A stretch of 64,000 bases of DNA from Micromonospora tulbaghiae (GTDB taxonomy: Bacteria; Actinomycetota; Actinomycetes; Mycobacteriales; Micromonosporaceae): positions 221,085 to 285,084 of the forward strand of contig NZ_FMCQ01000010.1 in NCBI RefSeq assembly GCF_900091605.1, in the 5' to 3' direction. Shown here piece by piece: positions 1 through 7,133 of this stretch (its first letter is position 1; the number at the start of each line of letters is the position of its first letter). Below the pieces are notes generated by a model. It was not told where the DNA came from. It did no database searches and was given only the letters and a program-made list of their open reading frames with translations. The translations under genes were made by a program, and so were the position numbers.

Positions 1-1015
1 CGTGGTTGTAGACCGCGCGGACGTTGTGCGGGTCGATCGCCTTGGCCCGCTCGAACATCTCGATCGCCCGGCGTTGGTCGCCGAGGTCCCACATGGACAG
101 CGCCTTGTTCGACAAGCCGTCGGCCTTGAGAGACGGCGACGCCCCGTCGGGGTGCGGGTAGGGACCAGATGCGCAGTCCGCGTAGACGCTCAGCAGGACG
201 GCCTCCGCCTCGGCGGTGTCGCCGATCCTCGACCGGGGGTCGCGCACCAGGCAGCCGGACAGGAGGTTGCGCAACGGCCGCGGGAGATCGCCGCGCAGCG
301 ACGCCAGCGCATCCGCACCGTCGTGTCCCCACTTCCAGAGCCGGCGCCCGTGCAGCAGCTCGATCACCGTCAGCGCCCAGGACCACATGTCGCTGGTCCG
401 GCCGATCCTTCCGTCCGGGTCGACCTGCTCCGGGGAGCAGTACTGCGGGGTGAATCCGCCGAGCGTCGCGTACGAGGTCTCGACGCCACCCGCTGCGCTG
501 TGCGACACGGACGCTTTCGCCTTGGCCGTTCCGAAGTCCGTCACCCTTGCGGTCTCACCGTCGTACATGACGTTGGAGGGCTTGATGTCCTGATGCACTA
601 GACCTGCCGCGTGCGCGTGGCCGATGCCGCGCAGCATCTGGATCGCGACGTCCAGGGCCCGCGGGAGATCGCGGCACCGCCCGTCCCGCACCGCCGCCGT
701 CAGGTCGCCGCCCGCGACCCATTCGGCGAAGACCACCGGGTACGCCCCGACGCGCTGCACGTAGTTGCAGCCGACGACGTTCGGGTGCGGATCGAGATCG
801 GTCCAGGCCTGCGCCTCCTGCGCGAGCAGGTCGAGGATCCCGGGCGCCGAGGCCAGGTCGGGGCGCGGCGTCTTCACCGCCAGGTCGACGCCCCAGGCGA
901 GGTGATGGGCGCGGTAGACGAACCCCGTGCCGCCGGTTTCGACGACCTCCTCGATGCGGAACGTGTCGAGGACGGTCTCCCCCGGCCGCCACCGGATGAC
1001 CTGCCCCGCGTCCAC
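1..1015 (-). CDS. Ser/Thr protein kinase with C-terminal TPR, partial (runs off left edge)
   Basis: Eukaryotic-type Ser/Thr kinase, predicted cytosolic; only the first 338 codons are inside the window. There is no ATG; the GTG at 1013-1015 lies 9 bases after the TAG of the upstream gene and in the same frame. Kinase landmarks are the glycine loop ETGGTGFVY (residues 27-35), the invariant lysine in LAVK (K48), the catalytic loop HQDIKPSN (141-148) and DFG (160-162). HRD is replaced by HQD, and the usual APE reads SPE. After the kinase fold the chain enters a TPR-like helix pair (LSNKALSMWDLGDQRRAIEM, near the edge). Coupled to the DUF7019 gene just upstream. Kinase identity is firm; substrate and any defence role are inference. 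Confidence 0.85.
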   Translation of the reverse strand, partial: MDAGQVIRWRPGETVLDTFRIEEVVETGGTGFVYRAHHLAWGVDLAVKTPRPDLASAPGILDLLAQEAQAWTDLDPHPNVVGCNYVQRVGAYPVVFAEWVAGGDLTAAVRDGRCRDLPRALDVAIQMLRGIGHAHAAGLVHQDIKPSNVMYDGETARVTDFGTAKAKASVSHSAAGGVETSYATLGGFTPQYCSPEQVDPDGRIGRTSDMWSWALTVIELLHGRRLWKWGHDGADALASLRGDLPRPLRNLLSGCLVRDPRSRIGDTAEAEAVLLSVYADCASGPYPHPDGASPSLKADGLSNKALSMWDLGDQRRAIEMFERAKAIDPHNVRAVYNH

Positions 1016-1024
1016 GCCGAGGCC

Positions 1025-1615
1025 CTAGTCGACGAGCGCCACGTAGATCGGACTGCCCAGCAGCGTGCCGTTCGGGCCCGGCTTCTCGGCCAGCCGCTTC
1101 GCGACGAACTCGACCCGCTGCGCCGGACCCGGGAGCGCGGCCCCGACCTGCGCCAGCGACTCGTGGAAGCGCTCGTCGTCAAACTCGCCCGGGTCGGCTC
1201 GCAGTTCCCGGAGCTTGCGGAACAGGTACGGCGGGACCGATCCGACCGGTTCGGCGTCACCGCCACCGACCACGTGCGACGCCGACCCGCCGAGGACAAT
1301 GACCTGGTCGTCGAGCGTCCCCGCGAAGACCACGATGCCGGCGGTCGGGAACACCTGCCAGCGCATCTCCAGGCAGGCCTGGACGTAGGGGCGCTCCTCG
1401 TCCGCAGCGCCGATCTGGTCGGCGTCCTGCAGGTGCCGGATCACCTTCTCCAGCTTGTCGAGGTCGTGGCGCTCGGGCAGGACCGCCTTGCGGCTGTAGC
1501 GGACGACCTTGAGGTCCACGGCGAGCTCGGTCTCGTGCTGGGCGGAGGAGGCGACCTGTGCCGCAAGGAGCCCGATCTTGAGCTGCGACAGGTAGAGGTA
1601 GTACTTGAGGCTCAA
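1025..1615 (-). CDS. DUF7019-like protein (TTG start)
   Basis: A 196-residue soluble protein starting SLKYYLYLSQLKIGLLAAQV and ending GSPIYVALVD. The pattern of a short beta-strand start, a basic middle (VVRYSRKAVLPERH) and a repeated VFAGTLDDQ.IVLGGSASHV strand segment fits the actinobacterial DUF7019 family as I recall it; no biochemical role is known to me. The start is TTG at 1613-1615 with GGAG seven bases upstream; an in-frame TAA sits about five codons before it, so no longer start is possible. The kinase gene begins 9 bases after its stop in the same frame, so the two are probably co-translated and may work together. Family name is a moderate-confidence recollection. Confidence 0.75.
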   Translation of the reverse strand: MSLKYYLYLSQLKIGLLAAQVASSAQHETELAVDLKVVRYSRKAVLPERHDLDKLEKVIRHLQDADQIGAADEERPYVQACLEMRWQVFPTAGIVVFAGTLDDQVIVLGGSASHVVGGGDAEPVGSVPPYLFRKLRELRADPGEFDDERFHESLAQVGAALPGPAQRVEFVAKRLAEKPGPNGTLLGSPIYVALVD

Positions 1616-1756
1616 GATGCACTCCGGTTACGGGGAGACGTCCGAAGCCCACCCTACGTGGCGCACGCTCGCGATGCTGACCCTCGATCGACGACGATCG
1701 GTGTCCGCGTGGGCCGCGGAATTGGGGGCGGTAGTGGAGATGAGCTGCCCCACGTG

Positions 1757-2392
1757 TCACCGGCGGCGTTTGTTGATGCTTGGAAGGCCGCCCGACACCG
1801 CGCCTATACTGCCGTCCGGGTCGCTCCGGTCGGGTTTCCGCATCGCCTCCACGACCCGCCGGCCCGACAGGTCCGAGGCGTCGAGGTTGGCCGCGATCCG
1901 GGCGGACTGACGCCAGCTCCGGAGGCACGCCAACGCCTTCTCGTGGTCGGCAACCCCGGTCAGCGCACAGATGGCCGGCATCGCCCGAGACGGGTCGGCG
2001 AGCAGGAGCCGGGCGACGTCCGCGGGGCTCAGCCGACTGGGCGGCGTGTCGTCCACCGGGACGAGGGAGGCGTGGACCTCCTCATCCTGCAGCCACAGCC
2101 ATACGGGCCTCCTGCCGTCGCCGGCCCGCATCGCCGGGATCTCCCAGGGGCCGCGTCGGACCGTGTATTCACGCTTCACCGTGGCATTGGGCGGCGGAGC
2201 GCCCTTGCCGCCGACATGTCGCGGCGCCCGTTTCGGCACCTTGTGGCGTTCCTTCTTGAACCGGGCGTCCCCTTGCACCAACGCGGCCACCTCCCCCGCT
2301 GAGCACGTTAGCCGAGCCAGTGATCTCTGCGGCATCTGACGCAACTGCCTGCGGGATGCCGGACCTGCTACGCCGAGGCCGAGCAGCGACAT
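1757..2392 (-). CDS. hypothetical protein
   Basis: I do not recognise this protein. The reading frame (up to 211 residues) has strongly G/C-biased third positions and a plausible composition. The N-terminal part is basic (KKERHKVPKRAPRHVGGKGA), the middle has PVWLWLQDEEVHASLVPVDD and a helical C-terminal half (SRLSPADVARLLLADPSRAM; DHEKALACLRSWRQSARIAA). The first ATG at 2390-2392 has no good ribosome site; the tandem TTG/GTG at 2276-2281 follows GGGGGAGG and is a better start, giving about 174 residues. It sits 141 bases upstream of the DUF7019-kinase pair on the same strand and could be the first gene of that unit. Confidence 0.6.
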   Translation of the reverse strand: MSLLGLGVAGPASRRQLRQMPQRSLARLTCSAGEVAALVQGDARFKKERHKVPKRAPRHVGGKGAPPPNATVKREYTVRRGPWEIPAMRAGDGRRPVWLWLQDEEVHASLVPVDDTPPSRLSPADVARLLLADPSRAMPAICALTGVADHEKALACLRSWRQSARIAANLDASDLSGRRVVEAMRKPDRSDPDGSIGAVSGGLPSINKRRR

Positions 2393-2413
2393 CCGGGAAG
2401 AGGGGTGTCAGCG

Positions 2414-2563
2414 ATGGACGCGGCGGGAGCAGGGGCCGTCGTGGTCGGCGCGGAGCAGGCACCGCCGGCCGCCGGGCATGAGCAGGTCGCAGAAGACCCG
2501 ATGGCGTACGTTCTGGTCGTCCTCGGCCGACACGGTCGTCTCACCCGGAGAGATACGCCATGA
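2414..2563 (+). CDS. possible small ORF coupled to the DUF397 gene
   Basis: A 49-codon frame, ATG at 2414 (GTG at 2405 is also possible, after GAAGAGGGG), ending in a TGA that overlaps the ATG of the DUF397 gene in the arrangement ATGA. Third codon positions are about 70% G/C. The peptide (MDAAGAGAVVVGAEQAPPAA, ending LGRHGRLTRRDTP) matches nothing I know. DUF397 genes normally follow an XRE-type regulator; this frame occupies that position but is far too short and has no helix-turn-helix. It may be a remnant, a leader peptide, or chance. Confidence 0.3.
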   Translation: MDAAGAGAVVVGAEQAPPAAGHEQVAEDPMAYVLVVLGRHGRLTRRDTP

Positions 2564-2760
2564 CTGACCTGACCGGCGCCGCCTGGCGCAAGAGCACCCG
2601 CAGCGGCGACAACGGCGGCAACTGCGTGGAGGTCGCCACCAACCTCCCCGGCATGATCGCGGTACGGGATTCCAAAGACCCCGGCGGCCCGCTATTGAGC
2701 TTCGAGCCGGCTGCCTGGGCCGCGTTCGTGGCCACGATGAGAAGCGACAGGACGGCCTGA
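2560..2760 (+). CDS. DUF397 domain-containing protein
   Basis: A 66-residue protein with the DUF397 signature: WRKSTRSGDNGGNCVEVA near the N-terminus, then VRDSKDPGGPLLSFEPAAWA and a short helical end. The family is abundant in Streptomyces, Micromonospora and relatives and is usually encoded next to a WhiJ-like XRE regulator, with a suggested role in developmental or stress control. No such regulator is adjacent here; instead the gene stands alone on the plus strand between minus-strand genes. A GGAGAGAT sequence ends 6 bases before the ATG and serves as ribosome site. Confidence 0.92.
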   Translation: MTDLTGAAWRKSTRSGDNGGNCVEVATNLPGMIAVRDSKDPGGPLLSFEPAAWAAFVATMRSDRTA

Positions 2761-2805
2761 GGCGGGCGTCAGGGTGTAGTCATCAGATCCGGGCACACGC
2801 GCACG

Positions 2806-3498
2806 CTACCGGCTCTGGCCGACACCTTGCGGCCGCAGACCAGGGCATCGGTATGCCGTGTGCTCGCTTCGGTGCCGCATCCAGAACACCACGTCGAGGG
2901 TGCGCAGGCGCGATACCTCCTGCGGCAACCTCGCCTGAGCCTGCAGTTCCGCGAGGCGCCCAACGAGCATGCCGCTGTCCTCGCGAAGACGGCCGTGCAG
3001 CCAGCGCCAGAACCCCCTGCGGGTCCCGAACGCGCAGGAGACGATTTCGTCGTAAACGGGCACCAGCGCCGGGCGCTTTCGCGCCAGCAGCTTTCCTGCA
3101 ATCACCCAGCCGATACCGTCGGCCTTTTTGACAAGACGCCATGCTCGGTCGGCGTGGCTTCCATCGTCAACGAAGGCAAGGGCACCCTCACCGCTCAGGT
3201 CGACGTCGGTCGGGATCTCGGCCAGGTGAGCCGACAACTCCCGGCCAAGCCGCCCCTGCAGCAGGTCGAGGGCCGTCTGAGGGGGCACCCGCACGCTGAG
3301 CAACTCGATCGCAATCAGGTCGTCGGCGGTGATGACGTTACAGGAATCCGGACGGTCCCCACCGCCACCGAGCCGCTCGAACTGGCTACCGGTACGAGGC
3401 GTCGCACCTCCGAGCCCGAAGTACGCTTGAAGCTCGGGTACCGAGCGAGGACTGTCCAAGGCCGCAAGGACTTCGACGAGAGACAGTGGACGTCTCAT
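2806..3498 (-). CDS. DUF6308 family protein, last gene of the hsd-kinase array
   Basis: A 230-residue soluble protein. Recognised as DUF6308 from NVITADDLIAIELLSVRVP (about residues 54-72), the block LVKKADGIGWVIAGKLLARK (about 122-141), LVPVYDEIVSCAFG and FWRWLHGRL. KxDGIGWVIAGKL resembles a helix-hairpin-helix-type DNA-contact segment, but this is only a resemblance. The biochemical role of the family is unknown to me. Its ATG (3496-3498) overlaps the stop of the HsdR-N/RAMA gene as ATGA, so it is almost certainly translated with it and belongs to the same module. The C-terminal tail (CPGLRPQGVGQSR) looks disordered. Confidence 0.85.
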   Translation of the reverse strand: MRRPLSLVEVLAALDSPRSVPELQAYFGLGGATPRTGSQFERLGGGGDRPDSCNVITADDLIAIELLSVRVPPQTALDLLQGRLGRELSAHLAEIPTDVDLSGEGALAFVDDGSHADRAWRLVKKADGIGWVIAGKLLARKRPALVPVYDEIVSCAFGTRRGFWRWLHGRLREDSGMLVGRLAELQAQARLPQEVSRLRTLDVVFWMRHRSEHTAYRCPGLRPQGVGQSR

Positions 3499-4655
3499 GC
3501 CCCACTTCCGATCGCCACGCGCCGCCGAATCTCCTTGAGCGCCACCACATCACCGGCTCGTGCGTCCTCGGCGGACCAGAAATCCAGCCCGTCGGTTGCC
3601 CTACGTGTGGCACTGATCTCTGGTCCATACACATCGATCTTCACCGCCTCACCGGCGGCGCTGGGGGACGCATGAGTACGGTTGCCGTACCGGATGGTGC
3701 CATCGGCGAGCAGCTCGGCAACATACTGTTTGCCGAGGTATTTCGCATACAGTTTGGTACCGGGACGCAGTCGGCCAGCCCCGATCAGGTCGACAAGCTT
3801 GATTGCGCGCTCCGCATCCGAAACCGGTCGCTTGGCGGTGCGACGGGTCGCGGACCCAGGTGGTTGCGATCGAGGAGGCCGCGGGGTCGGCAATACAGGC
3901 GGCGCGGCTGCTGGCGGCATTGCCGCACGGACCACCACCGCCGGACCGGTGCCACTGCCGGTGGCAGACGCGGCGGACGAAGGGAAATCAAAGCTAGCGC
4001 GCACTCTGACGAGGCTGGATCGCACCTCGTCCCGCGTCAGCCGGCCGAGCCGGCGAGCGAGCATCGCGACCATCTCGGGTGCAGGCTCTCCTGCCTCGAA
4101 CAGTTTACGCAGCTCCGCATGTACCTGCCGATCGACGAAGTAGCTTTTCCACAACTCTTCGATGCGGTTGTCGCGCATGTTCTCTTTGCTGAGCAAGGAG
4201 AGCAGCTCAACAGCGCCCTCGAAGTCCTCCTCGAGCCGCACTGCGCGAAAGAGCTTGTGCTCGATGGGGACCGGAGCGTGGGCGTTGTAGATGCGCCATT
4301 CCGCCCCGTCCGTCAGGGCGACCCACTCCACGCCCGCGACAGCGGCATAACTGATGGTCTGGTTGGCCCAGCGCGGATCGTCGAGGTTCTCGCCGAGCCC
4401 TTTGGCCTCGATGAACAAGCGTGGGGTGCGCAGCAGCAGGAGGGCGTAGTCCACGGGGTTGTCGGCACCGCGGCGCCGGTACTCGCGGTGCACCTCGTCG
4501 ACGTCGAAGAGATCCCAGCCCAGTGCTCCGATGATCGGCTCGATGAGTCCGGCCTTGGTGTTCTGCTCACCGATGCGCTGGTGTTGGCGCCGGAAGCGCA
4601 CCAACCGGTCAAGGCATTGCTTGACGGCGTCTTCCAGTTCGAACATGCTCCTCAT
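3495..4655 (-). CDS. HsdR-N-type PD-(D/E)XK nuclease fused to a RAMA domain
   Basis: A 386-residue protein with two recognisable parts. Residues about 1-125 match the N-terminal nuclease domain of type I restriction HsdR: E40 in GLIEPIIGALGWD, D69 in NPVDYALLLL and E83-x-K85 in FIEAKGL form a PD-(D/E)XK site. A helical stretch (130-220) and a Pro/Ala linker (225-275) lead to residues about 285-365, LIGAGRLRPGTKLYAKYLGK followed by ADGTIRYGN, which fit the RAMA domain found with adenine methylases and restriction enzymes and thought to read modified DNA. No helicase motor is present. ATG at 4653-4655 overlaps the kinase stop by 4 bases and its own stop overlaps DUF6308. Likely a modification-sensing nuclease; that role is inference. 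Confidence 0.85.
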   Translation of the reverse strand: MRSMFELEDAVKQCLDRLVRFRRQHQRIGEQNTKAGLIEPIIGALGWDLFDVDEVHREYRRRGADNPVDYALLLLRTPRLFIEAKGLGENLDDPRWANQTISYAAVAGVEWVALTDGAEWRIYNAHAPVPIEHKLFRAVRLEEDFEGAVELLSLLSKENMRDNRIEELWKSYFVDRQVHAELRKLFEAGEPAPEMVAMLARRLGRLTRDEVRSSLVRVRASFDFPSSAASATGSGTGPAVVVRAAMPPAAAPPVLPTPRPPRSQPPGSATRRTAKRPVSDAERAIKLVDLIGAGRLRPGTKLYAKYLGKQYVAELLADGTIRYGNRTHASPSAAGEAVKIDVYGPEISATRRATDGLDFWSAEDARAGDVVALKEIRRRVAIGSGA

Positions 4656-6274
4656 CTTTCACGCTGTGTTGCCCCGGACGAAGTCCGGCCCGTCGATCCG
4701 GGCGTCTCTTCCCCCAGCCGATGCAGGTGGTTCAATAGCGCTTGAATCTCAACTGCCGGCGCAGACCCTGACCCGTGGAGCGCGCCGATGTCACGCCGCA
4801 GTCCCTCCAGTTGATGCCGCGCCTCGGGAACGTCACCCAGGCCAGCGATAAGCATGGCGATCTGCTGCCGCAAGGGAAAGAGTTCCGGCGAGTCCGGCCG
4901 CATCACCTGCTGTTCCTCGGCGAGAAGCGCCCGCAGTTCTCTCAACGCCTCGGTCGCCTCGCCCAGCTCCGCCTGGCAGCTCGCCGCCTGCTGCCGACAC
5001 TGCCAGATCAATTCCTCATCCGGCACGGGACGCTTGGCGAGATCGACGACGAGCCGCTGAAACTCCGGAAGCGCCTGCCGGAACGCCCCGGCCAGGACGT
5101 ACAGGTTGGCCAGGTTGAGCCTCAGCTCCAGAATCCGCGGTTGCCTGGCCGCGTGCCCGCCGCTGATCGGCTGCAGCACCGATTCGAGCAGCTCGGCGGC
5201 CTGGGTGAACCGCTCTTCCTCAGCAAGCTCCCAGGCCCGGTCCTCCACCTCGGCGAGCTGGTCGAGCGACGGCGGCTCGACGATCTCTGCCGCTGCTCGT
5301 GGACGGACGATGTCGACGCGCGTCGGCGGCAGCGGGGAGCGGGGCGGCAGCGGCCCGAACGGATACCGGTACGGCATTGTCGGGTCGACCCGCTGCCCGT
5401 CCGCCACCGTCGGGGCCGCGTCGGCTGCCTTCTCGGCATCGACCGCTCCGAACGGCGCCAGCGTCTCGTAGACCTCGGCCGCCGACTCGGGCCGGTGCTG
5501 CGGGTCCTTGGCGAGCAGCCGTACGAGGAGGTGCACCAGGACGTCCGGCACGCCCGCGCGGTGCTCCTGCACCGACGGGACAGGGTCGTTCAAGTGTCGG
5601 TGCAGCATGCCGAGCGGGTTGTCGGCCCGGTACGGCGGCTTGCCGGTGAGCAGCTCGAACAACACGCAGCCGAGTGCGTATAGATCGGTGCGCGGGCCCA
5701 CGGCACTGTTCAGCGCCTGCTCGGGAGCCATGTATGTGGGCGTGCCCAGCGTGTGCCCGGTGGCGGTCAGCCGGGGTACGTCCGGTCCGAGCAGAGCGGC
5801 CACCCCGAAGTCCAGGACCTTGACGGCGCCGCTGGGGGTCACCATGACGTTCTGCGGCTTCAGGTCACGGTGCACGAGTGAGGCGGCATGCGCCACCGCC
5901 AGTACCGAGCAGATCTGTGTGCCGATGGCGGCCGCCCACGGAACGGCGAGCCAACCGCGCTCGGCGATCAGGTCGGACAGGAGCACACCCGGAACGAGCT
6001 GCATGACGATGTAGAGGTCGTCGCCGTGGTGCCCGACGTCGTGCACGCTCGGCACCCCGGGGTGGTCCAGGCGTGCAGTCACCCGGGCCTCGCGGATGAA
6101 CCGGTCGACGGCGGTGTCGCGGTCGCTGTCGGGCACGGCGAGCTTGCGCAGGAACTTGATGGCGACGGGCCGGTCCAGCTTCTCGTCGAAGCCCGCCCAC
6201 ACCTCCCCCATGCCGCCGTGACCGATCGGATACGTCAGCTCGTATCGATCCGCTACTCGTTCCTGCGCGTGCAT
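4652..6274 (-). CDS. Ser/Thr protein kinase with TPR-like C-terminal half
   Basis: A 540-residue kinase with all core motifs: glycine loop IGHGGMGEVWAG (17-28), K40 in VAIKF, HRDLKPQN (135-142), DFG (155-157), GTPTYMAPEQ and TDLYALGCVLFELLTG. A Pro-rich linker with the repeated residues TMPYRYPFGPLPPRSPLPPT follows, then about 190 residues of helical pairs (AWELAEEERFTQAAELLESV; QPRILELRLNLANLYVLAGA; IWQCRQQAASCQAELGEATE) typical of TPR units. There is no transmembrane segment, so unlike PknB it is cytosolic. ATG at 6272-6274 is preferred because GGGGGGAG lies 5 bases upstream; an in-frame GTG at 6307 is an alternative. It sits between a membrane protein and the nuclease gene, overlapping the latter by 4 bases. 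Confidence 0.93.
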   Translation of the reverse strand: MHAQERVADRYELTYPIGHGGMGEVWAGFDEKLDRPVAIKFLRKLAVPDSDRDTAVDRFIREARVTARLDHPGVPSVHDVGHHGDDLYIVMQLVPGVLLSDLIAERGWLAVPWAAAIGTQICSVLAVAHAASLVHRDLKPQNVMVTPSGAVKVLDFGVAALLGPDVPRLTATGHTLGTPTYMAPEQALNSAVGPRTDLYALGCVLFELLTGKPPYRADNPLGMLHRHLNDPVPSVQEHRAGVPDVLVHLLVRLLAKDPQHRPESAAEVYETLAPFGAVDAEKAADAAPTVADGQRVDPTMPYRYPFGPLPPRSPLPPTRVDIVRPRAAAEIVEPPSLDQLAEVEDRAWELAEEERFTQAAELLESVLQPISGGHAARQPRILELRLNLANLYVLAGAFRQALPEFQRLVVDLAKRPVPDEELIWQCRQQAASCQAELGEATEALRELRALLAEEQQVMRPDSPELFPLRQQIAMLIAGLGDVPEARHQLEGLRRDIGALHGSGSAPAVEIQALLNHLHRLGEETPGSTGRTSSGATQRER

Positions 6275-6321
6275 CCGTCTCCCCCCGGCAGCCCTGTCGG
6301 ATGACACCGACGAGTCGTCGG

Positions 6322-7104
6322 CTAGTACCGCTCGCCATAGATGTCGAGCAGCTCCTGATAAGCCTCCCGGACCGCATCGTCCGCACCGGGATCGTGTGCC
6401 GCGTTCTCGGCTGCCACGGCAGCGAGTTCGAGCGCGTTACGCACCCGGGTCAGTTCCGACTCCGTCTCGTCCCACAGCGTTGTCACGCGCTGCCGCTGTT
6501 CGGTCAGCGCCTTCCCCACGCTGCTCGTCGAATCCCCCGCCGGGCCGGGCTGCCGGCGCCCGATCTGAGTACGCAACTGCTGCCGGCGGCTGAGCACGTC
6601 GCTCGCCTCCCAGAGCGCCTGGGCCAGGATCTGCCCGCCCTCCGCGGCGTCCATCACACGGTCCACCTCGGGCAGCGCCCGTCCGGCTCGCTCCGCCAAC
6701 TCCACCAGGTCGAGGAAGTCTTCCCGGTCCTCGGCATCGGTCAGGGTGTGGTGCAGGGCAGGAAAGGCCGCCTGGTCGGGCGCCTCGATCTGAGGTGGCG
6801 GCTTCGTCGCCGTGATGCCGGCGAGCCCGAGGCACAGCAGGAGTGCGACCAGAAACAGAATGACAAGCAGTGGCGCACCCGCGGAGCAGAGCACGACGGA
6901 GATGAGCACCGCGACGGTGCCGAGCACGACGACGCCAGGAAGCTTGGACGGCTCCGGGGCGGTCGCGACCGCCCGCAGGTCGGTGATGCTGCCCCACTCG
7001 TGCCGACGTGGCGAGCGGGTCACTTTCAGCGGGGTGAGCGCGGTCATGACCCGGGACTCGTCCACCGCGATCCAGAGGTGGAAGGTGGGCTCGGACGGGG
7101 ACAA
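6322..7104 (-). CDS. membrane protein with two TM helices and helical C-terminal half (TTG start)
   Basis: A 260-residue protein I cannot assign to a family. Residues about 1-55 are a soluble beta-rich segment (FHLWIAVDESRVMTALTPLK). Two hydrophobic helices follow (LPGVVVLGTVAVLISVVLCS and APLLVILFLVALLLCLGLAG, about 55-95), then a charged, helix-forming C-terminal region rich in Glu, Arg and Gln (ALTEQRQRVTTLWDETESEL; AREAYQEL near the end) that could form a coiled coil. The start is a TTG at 7102-7104, chosen because a strong AGGAGG lies 5 bases upstream; it begins 29 bases after the hsdR stop. Placed between hsdR and the kinase, it may be a membrane-bound effector or sensor of the module; this is inference. 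Confidence 0.75.
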   Translation of the reverse strand: MSPSEPTFHLWIAVDESRVMTALTPLKVTRSPRRHEWGSITDLRAVATAPEPSKLPGVVVLGTVAVLISVVLCSAGAPLLVILFLVALLLCLGLAGITATKPPPQIEAPDQAAFPALHHTLTDAEDREDFLDLVELAERAGRALPEVDRVMDAAEGGQILAQALWEASDVLSRRQQLRTQIGRRQPGPAGDSTSSVGKALTEQRQRVTTLWDETESELTRVRNALELAAVAAENAAHDPGADDAVREAYQELLDIYGERY

Positions 7105-7133
7105 CCGTCCTCCTCTCGGCGAGGTGCGAAGGC

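Noticed and set aside
611..2302. Long plus-strand open frame opposite the kinase, DUF7019 and hypothetical genes
   Set aside because: Arg/Pro/Gly-rich translation with no domain; the minus-strand frames carry clear kinase motifs and proper codon bias. It is a GC-driven shadow.
2541..2735. Minus-strand 64-codon frame over the DUF397 gene
   Set aside because: The plus strand gives a textbook DUF397 protein with a good ribosome site.
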